From Bifidobacterium psychraerophilum (GTDB taxonomy: Bacteria; Actinomycetota; Actinomycetes; Actinomycetales; Bifidobacteriaceae), in NCBI RefSeq assembly GCF_000741705.1, contig NZ_JGZI01000010.1, forward strand, positions 62,001 to 126,000: 64,000 bases of DNA, given 5' to 3'. This document shows positions 9,243-16,410 of this stretch, one piece after another. Positions within the stretch are counted from its first letter, which is position 1; each line of letters begins with the position of its first letter. The notes under the pieces are model-generated. The model worked only from the letters and a program-made list of their open reading frames with translations, did not search any database and was not told the DNA's origin. A program made the position numbers and the translations under genes.

Positions 9243-10019
9243 TCATCCTTCCTCGCCTTCGGGAAGATTCTCGTCGCCGGCGCTTCGATCCTTGCCGTGC
9301 CGGGTAGTGCTGTCTTGGGCATCGCCGTGCTGGTCGGCACGGTCTTCATCCGCCATGCCTTCATTCGCGATGCCTTCATCCTGCATCGCAACCATCAGAG
9401 GGAAGCCCAGGAGCTGTATCGTGAAGACTTCGGTGTCGGCATCCATGTCCGTGTCCGATTCGCTGTGCCCGGTGGGCTCGCCGCTGTGCAGGGGATGATC
9501 CCGCATCTCGTCCAGCAGCAACGCCGCGATCTTATGCGTGATCGTGTGCGCCTGCTGTGCCGTGAGCCGCATCGGAAAATCACTCAGGGTCGAAGCGTCC
9601 TGCCACTCGGGGGAGAGCGTCCTCCAATGTTCGGTGGCTGCGATCATCTGACGCGAATATTCGGCGGCAACAACCTGCTGGAAGCCATACATGGCATCGA
9701 GTTGGACATCCGCGTCCGCTTCCTGCCGCGTGGGGGTGTTCGTGACCGTCGATGTGTTCGAGGCGCGCCAGACCAGTTTCCTGCCTGCGGAAAGCTGCTC
9801 GTCCTTTTCGATGAATCCGTATTTCGCCAGCATTCTCAGGTGGTAGCTGGTCGAACCGGTGTTCAGCCCTGTCCTGTGCGCGAGATCGGTTGCCGTTTGT
9901 GGCCCGTCGATGCGGAGCAAGCCGAGCAGCCGCAGTCGTATCGGGTGTGTGAGCGCACGCAGCTGCTCAGGGTTCGGTGTGATCGAATCTATCTTCGATG
10001 AGAAATCATGCTCTTCCAT
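9243..10019 (-). CDS. ArsR-family winged-helix transcriptional regulator
   Basis: The first ~90 residues form an ArsR-type winged helix (LRALTHPIRLRLLGLLRI, TATDLAHRTGLNTGSTSYHLRMLAKYGFIE). No cysteine metal-sensing motif is visible, so this is likely a ligand- or drug-responsive member, not a metal sensor. The C-terminal half has a possible effector domain and an acidic tail (residues from about 185 are Asp/Glu/Met-rich). I chose the ATG at 10019; the open frame could begin at 10055, but that would run through the operator palindromes. Its stop overlaps one possible start of the MFS gene, so the two are very likely co-transcribed and autoregulated. Confidence 0.82.
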   Translation of the reverse strand: MEEHDFSSKIDSITPNPEQLRALTHPIRLRLLGLLRIDGPQTATDLAHRTGLNTGSTSYHLRMLAKYGFIEKDEQLSAGRKLVWRASNTSTVTNTPTRQEADADVQLDAMYGFQQVVAAEYSRQMIAATEHWRTLSPEWQDASTLSDFPMRLTAQQAHTITHKIAALLLDEMRDHPLHSGEPTGHSESDTDMDADTEVFTIQLLGFPLMVAMQDEGIANEGMADEDRADQHGDAQDSTTRHGKDRSAGDENLPEGEEG

Positions 10020-10022
10020 AAG

Positions 10023-10068
10023 TGCAAAGATATCATTGCAAATAAATCTATGCAAACGAATCTTTGTA
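10023..10068 (-). promoter_or_regulatory. Palindromic operator and promoter region of the ArsR-MFS operon
   Basis: Bases 10023-10040 read TGCAAAGATATCATTGCA, an 18-bp palindrome with one mismatched pair. A second imperfect inverted repeat (TGCAAA, then CTTTGTA) lies at 10051-10068. Both have TTTGCA-type half sites and sit directly upstream of the ArsR-type start codon. Winged-helix ArsR proteins commonly bind such inverted repeats over their own promoter. The pairing of protein and site is inferred. Confidence 0.6.
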
Positions 10069-10192
10069 TAGAGTCGCTTTTGTTACTGGAAGCGGAGTGA
10101 CATACTGTTTCGACGGCCAAACATGGTGCAGAGCGCATCACAGCATCCATGCACCAAGGCCTTCCGCGGGAGTGGAAGCTGAAGCCCTCTGT

Positions 10193-10738
10193 TCAGGCAG
10201 CCTCGTCAAGGACGAGATTGACGGCCTTCTCCCACTTGTGGTTGCTGACGAGGATATTCCCGGTGGCGCCGCTTACGAGTTCCTGACCGTTGTGCCAGCG
10301 GATGACCCCGCTTTCGCTGATTGAGGCGAATTTGCCCTGCTCGCCGGTGGTGATATCCACCGCATGCCCCTGCCAGGCCTGGATGACATTCCGGCTGTCG
10401 CAGCCGTACAGACCGCTCGTGTAACCCTCGGCAACACCATTATGCGCGATATACCCGCGCTCACCGTCGACTTCATAATGGAAGGGATGCGTGTTGGTCT
10501 CGCGTATGCCTCCATGTGTGGCATGCCTGAAATGCAGCAGGAATGGCACGGAAGTGAAGTACCGGTAATCACCGAGTATCTTGCCGAGCGTCTTGTTGTT
10601 ATCCAGATTGCGGTAGCGATGCAAAGCCGTGCCGTCATACCATGCGATACCTGCACCATCGGGGTTGATTGCGCTCATGGCCGCCAACTGAATGACACTT
10701 GGCATGCTACCCGCCTCCGCAGTAATGATGACGCACAT
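10193..10738 (-). CDS. Stand-alone class II glutamine amidotransferase-like (Ntn hydrolase) protein
   Basis: The protein of 181 residues begins MCVIITAEAG, with cysteine as residue 2, as in class II (N-terminal nucleophile) amidotransferases after Met removal. Further family-like motifs are DGAGIAWYDG (about 27-36), LLHFRHATHGG (about 66-76) and GYIAHNGVAEGY (about 95-106), matching the substrate-binding RxAT and HNG motifs. There is no synthetase or transferase partner domain, and none lies beside it. The function is therefore unknown; it could be an amidohydrolase or part of a peptide-modifying system. The start is preceded by GAGG at 7 nt. It stands alone between two gene-poor stretches. 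Confidence 0.6.
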   Translation of the reverse strand: MCVIITAEAGSMPSVIQLAAMSAINPDGAGIAWYDGTALHRYRNLDNNKTLGKILGDYRYFTSVPFLLHFRHATHGGIRETNTHPFHYEVDGERGYIAHNGVAEGYTSGLYGCDSRNVIQAWQGHAVDITTGEQGKFASISESGVIRWHNGQELVSGATGNILVSNHKWEKAVNLVLDEAA

Positions 10739-10943
10739 ATCTCTACCTCGATTCCGTTCTGTTCCAGGCCTTCAGGCTCCGTTGTGATGCTGTGGTTCTT
10801 CGTGATACTGCAAAAGCCTATCCACCGGAACCGCAGTACTCAAGGATGTCGGTATACGCATTCGTGATGACCGGTTATCAGCGGTGGGGATTGGCGGCCT
10901 CATGCGACCACGGCGCACTGCTCAAGACAGTGCAGATTGAGAC

Positions 10944-10981
10944 GATGTTGATGATGTTGATGATGTTGATGATGTTGATGG
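10944..10981. repeat. 9-bp tandem repeat (ATGTTGATG), about four copies
   Basis: Four nearly perfect copies of ATGTTGATG occur head to tail, just before the 13-bp array. No open reading frame of convincing quality covers them. Confidence 0.85.
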
Positions 10982-10996
10982 AGACAATGATGGTCG

Positions 10997-11165
10997 GTGC
11001 GACTGGTTTGTGCGACTGGTTTGTGCGACTGGACAATGCGATTGGTCGGTGCGAGCGGTGGGCGCGACCGAATGGTGCAAGCGGTCGGTGCGGGCGATCG
11101 ATGTGACCCATCGATGTGACCGATCGATGCAGCCGATGGATGCAGCAGATCGATGCGGCTGCTCA
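10997..11165. repeat. Degenerate array of thirteen 13-bp units
   Basis: The 169 bases divide exactly into thirteen 13-bp units with the rough consensus RTGCGACCGATCG. The first three units are almost identical (GTGCGACTGGTTT twice, then GTGCGACTGGACA). Later units drift but keep the phase: ATGCGATTGGTCG, GTGCGAGCGGTGG, GTGCGGGCGATCG, ATGTGACCGATCG, ATGCAGCCGATGG. A 13-bp period cannot encode a regular peptide repeat in one frame below 39 bp, so this looks non-coding. It lies between the amidotransferase-like gene and the URO-D gene. Confidence 0.85.
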
Positions 11166-11327
11166 GGAAGCGACATGACTTGTTCGGGTCCGGGCCGAGC
11201 ATCAAAGCACTTGATAGCGCACGATAGGCGATGCGTCTAACGGATTCGGCACGTCGGCGTTCCAGTCGTTTAGCATGCATGGCAAGGGATATGGAAATAT
11301 GCACATACGAGGATGGGAGCGGCTGCG

Positions 11328-11678
11328 ATGGACTTCGGAGGAATACTGCGCATCACGGCATCGTGGCTGGATCTCGAAGAGCTGTTGCCTGAGGATGCAT
11401 CGTCGCACTCTGCTTCGCACCCCGCCTCGCACTCTGTCTCGCACCCCGCCTCGCACCTTGCCCCGGATTGCGGCGCACCTGAGCCGATACGCAGTGGCGG
11501 GCTCTCCGGGCAGGGCCTCATCATTCCACTGGCCGCCGCAGGCGGATGTTCCCAGCCCATCGCCGTCCATCCATACCGTCTCAGCGGGAGGGCCGGGGGC
11601 GTCCGGGAAGGCGTCGGCGGCAATGAGGCCATGGCCCAATCCCATGAGGGATGGGGTATTCGGCCGTGTTGTTGCTGA
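11328..11678 (+). CDS. Doubtful small ORF with Ser-His-Pro-Ala repeats
   Basis: This is a possible protein of 116 residues. GGGAG lies about 10 nt before the ATG at 11328. It begins MDFGGILRITASWLDLEELLPEDAS, then has tetrapeptide repeats of the type SHPA/SHSV (encoded by a 12-bp DNA repeat at 11402-11461), and ends in three cysteines. I recognise no family. The opposite strand is also open here, so the frame may be chance. It points toward the convergent URO-D gene. Confidence 0.25.
   Translation: MDFGGILRITASWLDLEELLPEDASSHSASHPASHSVSHPASHLAPDCGAPEPIRSGGLSGQGLIIPLAAAGGCSQPIAVHPYRLSGRAGGVREGVGGNEAMAQSHEGWGIRPCCC
11402..11461. repeat. 12-bp tandem repeat, five copies
   Basis: Five units of the type CTCGCACCCCGC or CTCGCACTCTGT alternate. 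The 12-bp period is in frame with the doubtful ORF at 11328-11678, where it encodes SHPA-like tetrapeptides. Confidence 0.8.
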
Positions 11679-11727
11679 CCCGTCATGCTGTGACGGGTCG
11701 ATGAGCATGCCGCTGACGATCGGTGGG

Positions 11728-12753
11728 CTACTCCTCGACTGCCGATCTCAGTGCCGACAATGCCGGATTGCGCAATCCGGTGAGCGTGCTGCACGTCGGC
11801 GACAACAGGAAGGGTTTGCCCCGATACACCTGCAGTGCCCTGCGGGCCTGCTGCTGTACGGTCTCCACATCCCGCTTGGTGATGTCGGCCCTGTTCACTC
11901 CGGCCAATGCAGGAATGGGTGATGGTGTTCCGATGCCGGGGTTGCCGGAGTCGAAATGATCCCAACTGATGGCCTTCACCGGGTAGCTGGAGATCACATC
12001 CGGGAATGCGTGCGGGCCGCAGGTGTGGAGCAGGGTCGGGAGTCCATGGTCGCTTATGGAGGCGATGATGCGTCTGTCATACGGGGTCGAGAATTCGGTG
12101 AATATGGTTTTGCCGCTGATGACAGGATTCGCTGTGCCGGTCAACGCGTAGTACACCGCGTCGGCCCCGGCGTCGGCGATTCGGGCGATGTAATCCTCCA
12201 GGACCAGGGTTATCTCATGCAGTGCACGGTGGGTGCCCTCGGGGTCTTCGCTGATCAGATCCTTCAGGCTCACCTGCGTGGTGGAGCCGGGTATCGTCTT
12301 GCCCACGCTGCGTGGCAGACCCGCCAGCCCGAGCAGAATGGTCAAGGGGGAGAAGACCGTTTGCGCCACCGGCAGATCAGGCAGTGACTTCCTCACGCGT
12401 CGCAAGACATCGATCTGGTCGAGTATGGCCGTGGAACCGATCGCGCGTTCATGGTCCACCAGCCGCAGGTCCTTGACGGTGTTGATGATTCCCCGGGTCT
12501 GGTAGGGCTGGGAACCGTGATAATCGTCATAGTCGAAGGTATTGCCGAAGGCCTCAAGATAATAGGTGTTCCTTGGATTGATTTTCACCCAATCCCAGTC
12601 GTATCCGAGCGTGAAGCGAATCGTCGCGTCGGCGAGCAGTGCCGGATCGGTCTCCACATCGAAGAAATGACCCCATGCGGCGACCGGAGGCCTATCCGGG
12701 ACCTCTCCACTCAGCACGGCATCGAATCGTGAGCGGCTGTTCCAATCTGACAT
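11728..12753 (-). CDS. Uroporphyrinogen decarboxylase-family protein (orphan)
   Basis: The protein of 341 residues has the (beta/alpha)8 URO-D family layout: an N-terminal RPPVAAWGHFFDVE segment, a central ADAGADAVYYALTG segment, LLHTCGPHAFPDVI, AISWDHFDSGNPG, and a C-terminal LLSPTCSTLTGLRNPALSALR. True HemE enzymes act in heme synthesis; here there are no other heme genes nearby, and bifidobacteria are generally regarded as lacking that pathway. A role as a methyltransferase-like or other URO-D-superfamily enzyme is more likely, but the substrate is unknown. AAGGAG lies 6 nt before the ATG. It is transcribed alone. Confidence 0.75.
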   Translation of the reverse strand: MSDWNSRSRFDAVLSGEVPDRPPVAAWGHFFDVETDPALLADATIRFTLGYDWDWVKINPRNTYYLEAFGNTFDYDDYHGSQPYQTRGIINTVKDLRLVDHERAIGSTAILDQIDVLRRVRKSLPDLPVAQTVFSPLTILLGLAGLPRSVGKTIPGSTTQVSLKDLISEDPEGTHRALHEITLVLEDYIARIADAGADAVYYALTGTANPVISGKTIFTEFSTPYDRRIIASISDHGLPTLLHTCGPHAFPDVISSYPVKAISWDHFDSGNPGIGTPSPIPALAGVNRADITKRDVETVQQQARRALQVYRGKPFLLSPTCSTLTGLRNPALSALRSAVEE

Positions 12754-13208
12754 GGGAATCTCCTTCTGAGCAGTTCATGTGTTCCGATGACCAGGGCATG
12801 GATACAGCCGGAGCGGAAACGCATCTGTTGTGTTGCACACGAAGGTAACAAGGATTGAGACGGCTGTGGCGGGTGCAGGCATCGGCATTACTTGGAGCCG
12901 GTTCAAACACCCCGGTTTTCCGCCCAATCCCCGCAATCGCAAGGGTATAGAGGTCCGTTATAACCCGTGACACCCAATCCCGAATGCGCAGCAATGCCCA
13001 CGCAATGCCCTCGCAATGCGCTCCACCCTCGATGAGCGCTACCAGTGCCTAGGGTTGAGTGTCGCCGGATGCACCTCTCAGCGGCGCAGGAGATGGACGG
13101 TGCCCCGGGGGAGAAGCAAGGAACATGCACGATGCATCCATGCCGCGTGGCACCGATGTCACGCCTCCATCCGATCATCGCTTCGGCTATGGTGCAAGTT
13201 CTTGAAAT
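12754..13208. other. Intergenic interval of about 455 bases without a recognisable gene
   Basis: It lies upstream of the URO-D gene and downstream of the racemase gene, both on the minus strand. I see no convincing reading frame, tRNA, operator or strong terminator here. It contains short, AATGC-rich degenerate repeats at about 12990-13020. Confidence 0.4.
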
Positions 13209-13904
13209 TCAAGCACAGATGTCTTCAACGGCCTGCTGGATGTGCAGTTTGGCGATGTCAAGGATATCAACAGGGATGTCGGTATTCTGCAGCAACAGGG
13301 GCAGTTCGGTGCAGCCCAGGATGATGCCATCGAGGTGATTGCTATGAATCATCGTTGTGATCAGCCGTATCATCTCCTGTCTGGTCTGTTCCAGAACGAT
13401 ACCGTTCTCCAATTCCTCGACGATTTTCCGGTGGATGTAAGTCTGATCCTCCGGCGAGGGAGTGATGATGTCGATGCCGGTCCGGATGAAAGGCACTGTG
13501 AAGAAATCATGCTGCATGGTGAATTTGGTACCCAGCAGCCCAAGCCTTCTCAGTCCTTTGTCCTGAGCGGCCTTCAGGGAGGGAGTGATGATGCTCAGTA
13601 AAGGAAGATCGACCTGTTCCTGGATTCTTTCGAAAACAATATGGGGTGTGTTGCCACACATCAGCCCGAAGTCGGCGCCCGCCTGTTGCAGTTCGCGTGC
13701 GGCATCTGCGAGGTAGGTGGCCACGGCAGCGTAATCCTGAACTTCCAACAGTGAAAACATGTGGTACATATTGATGCTGTTGATGACGATTTCCGGCAGA
13801 GTCTCAAGGCTGCCCATACGGTGCTGGTACCCTGCGATGATTTCCGAGTAGTACGACATGGTCGCCTCGGGACCGATACCTCCGATGATGCCAAGTTTCT
13901 TCAT
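13209..13904 (-). CDS. Aspartate/glutamate racemase-family protein
   Basis: This is a protein of 231 residues starting MKKLGIIGGIGPEATMSYY, the usual beginning of the Asp/Glu racemase family. The two catalytic cysteines of this cofactor-independent family are visible in FGLMCGNTPH (first half) and IILGCTELPLLL (second half). The product is probably D-aspartate or D-glutamate for cell-wall or other use, but which amino acid cannot be decided. AGGGGG sits 7 nt before the chosen ATG. The frame is open from 13943, but the added residues lack family similarity. It is a single-gene unit. Confidence 0.85.
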   Translation of the reverse strand: MKKLGIIGGIGPEATMSYYSEIIAGYQHRMGSLETLPEIVINSINMYHMFSLLEVQDYAAVATYLADAARELQQAGADFGLMCGNTPHIVFERIQEQVDLPLLSIITPSLKAAQDKGLRRLGLLGTKFTMQHDFFTVPFIRTGIDIITPSPEDQTYIHRKIVEELENGIVLEQTRQEMIRLITTMIHSNHLDGIILGCTELPLLLQNTDIPVDILDIAKLHIQQAVEDICA

Positions 13905-14030
13905 AACGTACCCCCTGTGAGAGCCCAGTGTATCCGTGGGCATGCCGTTATGCGGTCATGTGGACGCATCACGGATAACGCCATTGATGATGATCTCCTG
14001 AAGTCCTCGCACCGGCTCCTGGGATGCCGA

Positions 14031-14078
14031 GTATCAGGGTCTTGGGTATTTGGGTATTTGAGTATCTGAGTCTCTGGG
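14031..14078. repeat. 8-bp period array, about six units
   Basis: Consecutive 8-mers read GTATCAGG, GTCTTGGG, TATTTGGG, TATTTGAG, TATCTGAG, TCTCTGGG, then drift into GTGGGGCT and TGGGAGCT. The period is regular although the units are degenerate. It lies in the ppa upstream region. Confidence 0.6.
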
Positions 14079-14235
14079 GTGGGGCTTGGGAGCTCTTGGG
14101 AACTTTCGGGACACGCGTGGGGCGTTTCCTCGTGTCGCGAGTTATAGTGGGCGTGGTTGGGTATGAAGTTACCCTAGGCACCAAAATGAAACACAGTACA
14201 TACGCCTGAACCGCTCAACGAGCTGATGACTTCTG

Positions 14236-14276
14236 CAGAGATGCAGGAGCCGTTATGCCCAGTCTCCTCATCTCTG
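14236..14276 (+). promoter_or_regulatory. Strong hairpin in the ppa leader
   Basis: CAGAGATG (14236-14243), one bulged C, and AGGAG pair with CTCCT and CATCTCTG (14264-14276), giving a 13-bp stem and a 14-nt loop. It ends 21 bases before the ppa start codon. There is no U-run after it, so it does not look like an intrinsic terminator. It could be an mRNA stability or translation-control element. The 5' arm contains an AGGAG that could compete with or hide a ribosome-binding sequence. Confidence 0.6.
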
Positions 14277-14297
14277 GAACGATGACAAGGAGACAGT

Positions 14298-14792
14298 ATG
14301 AAGAGCAGCGCGGCATTGCCGGTAATCATTGAAATTCCCCGTGGCGAACGCAATAAATACGAGGTGGACCATCAGTCGGGTCGAATCCGATTGGATCGCA
14401 CACTATTCACATCAATGGGATACCCCGCCGATTACGGCTTCATCGAGGGGACGCTCGGGCAGGATGGTGACCCTCTTGATGCCCTGGTCCTGGACGAGGT
14501 TCCCGTATTCCCGGGTTGTCTGATTCTGGCCCGTCCGGTGGCATTATTCGTGATGAGCGACGAACACGGTCCCGATGCGAAGGTGATATGCGTTCCGCAG
14601 GATATCCGCTACCAGGGCATCGAGAACCTCGATGACATCAGTTCATGGAAGCAGGAGGAGATCGAACACTTCTTCTCGCAATACAAAGCCATAGAACCCG
14701 GCAAGTACGTAGACCCTGAATTCTTATGGAAAGGGGTGAGCGCCGCCAATAAGGAAATCTCGGAATCGTTTACTCGGGCCCAACGTGGCTAG
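14298..14792 (+). CDS. ppa: Inorganic pyrophosphatase (family I)
   Basis: This soluble enzyme of 164 residues hydrolyses pyrophosphate to phosphate, pulling biosynthetic reactions forward. The family I signature DGDPLDALV and the surrounding PADYGFIEGTLGQ are present, as is the N-terminal KYEVDHQSGRIRLDR. AAGGAG is 6 nt before the ATG. The length matches bacterial enzymes (about 165-175 residues). eno follows in the same direction after a repeat-filled spacer. Confidence 0.95.
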   Translation: MKSSAALPVIIEIPRGERNKYEVDHQSGRIRLDRTLFTSMGYPADYGFIEGTLGQDGDPLDALVLDEVPVFPGCLILARPVALFVMSDEHGPDAKVICVPQDIRYQGIENLDDISSWKQEEIEHFFSQYKAIEPGKYVDPEFLWKGVSAANKEISESFTRAQRG

Positions 14793-14847
14793 GAATCCAT
14801 CCTCCGATTCACTACCGCCGCGCTCTCTCTGTGCGGAGCTCACTGTG

Positions 14848-15001
14848 TGGTGTCCTCTGCACAGTGCTTGTTACACAGTGTTCTCTGCGCGGTGTTCTCC
14901 GCACAGTGCTTGTTACACAGTGTTCTCTGCGCGGTGTTCTCCGCACAGTGCCCTCTACGCAGTGCTTGAGACACAGTGCTTGTTATGCGGTGTTTTATAC
15001 A
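14848..15001. repeat. Array of eleven 14-bp units between ppa and eno
   Basis: The 154 bases divide exactly into eleven 14-mers. Three unit types cycle: CAGTGCTTGTTACA, CAGTGTTCTCTGCG and CGGTGTTCTCCGCA, so two perfect 42-bp supercopies occur at 14862-14903 and 14904-14945. The other units are variants such as CAGTGCTTGAGACA and CGGTGTTTTATACA. The array ends 29 bases before the eno start codon. A 14-bp period would shift frame each unit, so a coding role is unlikely. Confidence 0.9.
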
Positions 15002-15030
15002 GTGCACAAGCAATTAGCTAAGGAAATATT

Positions 15031-16323
15031 ATGGATACGACAATCTCTCACATTCACGCACGTCAGATCCTCGATTCACGAGGCAACCCCACACTCGAAG
15101 TGGAAATGGTGTTGGACGATGGCTCCTTCGGTCTCGGTTCGGTGCCTTCAGGCGCTTCGACCGGTGAGAACGAAGCCAATGAGAAACGGGATGGAGATAA
15201 GCGGTTTTACGGTGGCAAAGGCGTGCAAAGCGTCGTTGACGGTGTGAACGGCGAGATCTCCAAGGCCGTCATCGGTCTTGATGCCAGCGATCAACGAGGT
15301 CTGGATGAGACGCTGATCGACCTTGATGGCACGGAAAACAAGTCGAGGCTTGGAGCGAATGCCATACTCGGCGTCTCGTTGGCGGCCCTGCACGCTTCGG
15401 CCTCTTCCTCACATCTGCCTCTGTACCGGTATATCGGTGGTACGGACGGTCACATCATTCCGGTGACCTCGATGAATGTGCTGAACGGAGGGGTTCACGC
15501 CACCTCATCAAACGTGGACATCCAGGAATTCATGTTCGCGCCCGTCGGTTTCGACAGCTACCACGATGCACTACGTGCCAATGTGGAGTCGTATCATGCC
15601 TTGAAACAGGTGCTGGTCAAGCGTGGGCTGGAAACAGGGCTGGGGGATGAAGGCGGATTCGCGCCGAATCTTCAATCGAACACCGAAGCATTCGATCTGC
15701 TGGTCGAAGCCATCGAAAAGGCGGGATATGAAGCGGGGGGACAGATCGCCATCTGCTTCGATGCCGCAGCATCCGAATTCTTTGACAAGGAGGAAGGCGT
15801 CTACCACTTCGATGGCGCGCTCGCCAGCGCCCAGGATATGACGAATTTCTATGAGGGGCTGCTGGACAAGTATCCGATCGCTTCCATCGAAGACCCCTTT
15901 GACGAGAACGCATGGGATGATTTCAGATCCTTGACCGCCAGGGTTGGTGACAAGGTTCAGATCATGGGGGATGACATCTTCGTCACCAATCCGAAGTTCA
16001 TCACACGCGCGATCGCCGAGCGTACGGCCAACTCCACCTTGATTAAGCTCAACCAGATAGGCACGGTGACCGAAACCCTGGATGCCATAAGACTCGCTAA
16101 TCGCAACGGTCTGACCACCATGGTGTCGCATCGTTCGGGTGAAACCCCGGATTCGACCATCGCCGATCTCGCCGTGGCGACGAACGCCATGCAGCTCAAG
16201 TCGGGGGCACCCGCACGCGGCGAGAGGGTGGCGAAATACAACCAGTTGCTACGAATCGAGGAAGGCCTGGGGAACTCCGTGGAATATGCGGGAAGGAATG
16301 CATTCCCGCAGTTCGCGGCGTGA
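15031..16323 (+). CDS. eno: Enolase
   Basis: Enolase converts 2-phosphoglycerate to phosphoenolpyruvate in the lower part of glycolysis and of the bifid shunt. The protein of 430 residues shows [37 protein letters not shown], the metal aspartate region [12 protein letters not shown], and the signature [16 protein letters not shown] followed by [23 protein letters not shown] precedes the ATG. The gene is followed by a perfect hairpin. The 14-bp array immediately upstream lies where its promoter or 5' leader should be. Confidence 0.98.
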   Translation: MDTTISHIHARQILDSRGNPTLEVEMVLDDGSFGLGSVPSGASTGENEANEKRDGDKRFYGGKGVQSVVDGVNGEISKAVIGLDASDQRGLDETLIDLDGTENKSRLGANAILGVSLAALHASASSSHLPLYRYIGGTDGHIIPVTSMNVLNGGVHATSSNVDIQEFMFAPVGFDSYHDALRANVESYHALKQVLVKRGLETGLGDEGGFAPNLQSNTEAFDLLVEAIEKAGYEAGGQIAICFDAAASEFFDKEEGVYHFDGALASAQDMTNFYEGLLDKYPIASIEDPFDENAWDDFRSLTARVGDKVQIMGDDIFVTNPKFITRAIAERTANSTLIKLNQIGTVTETLDAIRLANRNGLTTMVSHRSGETPDSTIADLAVATNAMQLKSGAPARGERVAKYNQLLRIEEGLGNSVEYAGRNAFPQFAA

Positions 16324-16363
16324 GCGCACGGAGCTGAACCGGAACATGCGGGGAACTGCCGTG

Positions 16364-16400
16364 ATGCGGCGGAATCTCATTCGTGGGGATTCCGCCGCAT
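16364..16400. terminator. Bidirectional terminator hairpin between eno and the ABC operon
   Basis: ATGCGGCGGAATC (16364-16376) pairs perfectly with GATTCCGCCGCAT (16388-16400), a 13-bp stem with an 11-nt loop. It lies between convergent genes. There is no strong T-run, so efficiency is uncertain. Confidence 0.7.
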
Positions 16401-16410
16401 CGTCTTCAGG

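Larger units (their letters stand above)
10739..11327. other. Gene-poor interval with short-period repeats
   Basis: No convincing gene is seen here on either strand. The possible reading frames are composed of the repeat arrays described separately. The left 200 bases are unremarkable. The right part holds a 9-bp array and a 13-bp array. Confidence 0.5.
13905..14297. other. Divergent intergenic region between racemase gene and ppa
   Basis: The region of about 390 bases holds an 8-bp period GT-rich array and a leader hairpin for ppa, both listed separately. No gene was recognised. Confidence 0.5.

Noticed and set aside
11270-11965. A minus-strand frame of about 230 codons
   Set aside because: It overlaps the end of the URO-D gene, has no family features and is made largely of repeat-encoded sequence.
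12890-12990. A tRNA-like GGTTCAAAC stretch
   Set aside because: No cloverleaf can be formed around it.
14848-15001. Possible CRISPR array upstream of eno
   Set aside because: Units are contiguous 14-mers without spacers and no cas genes are present.
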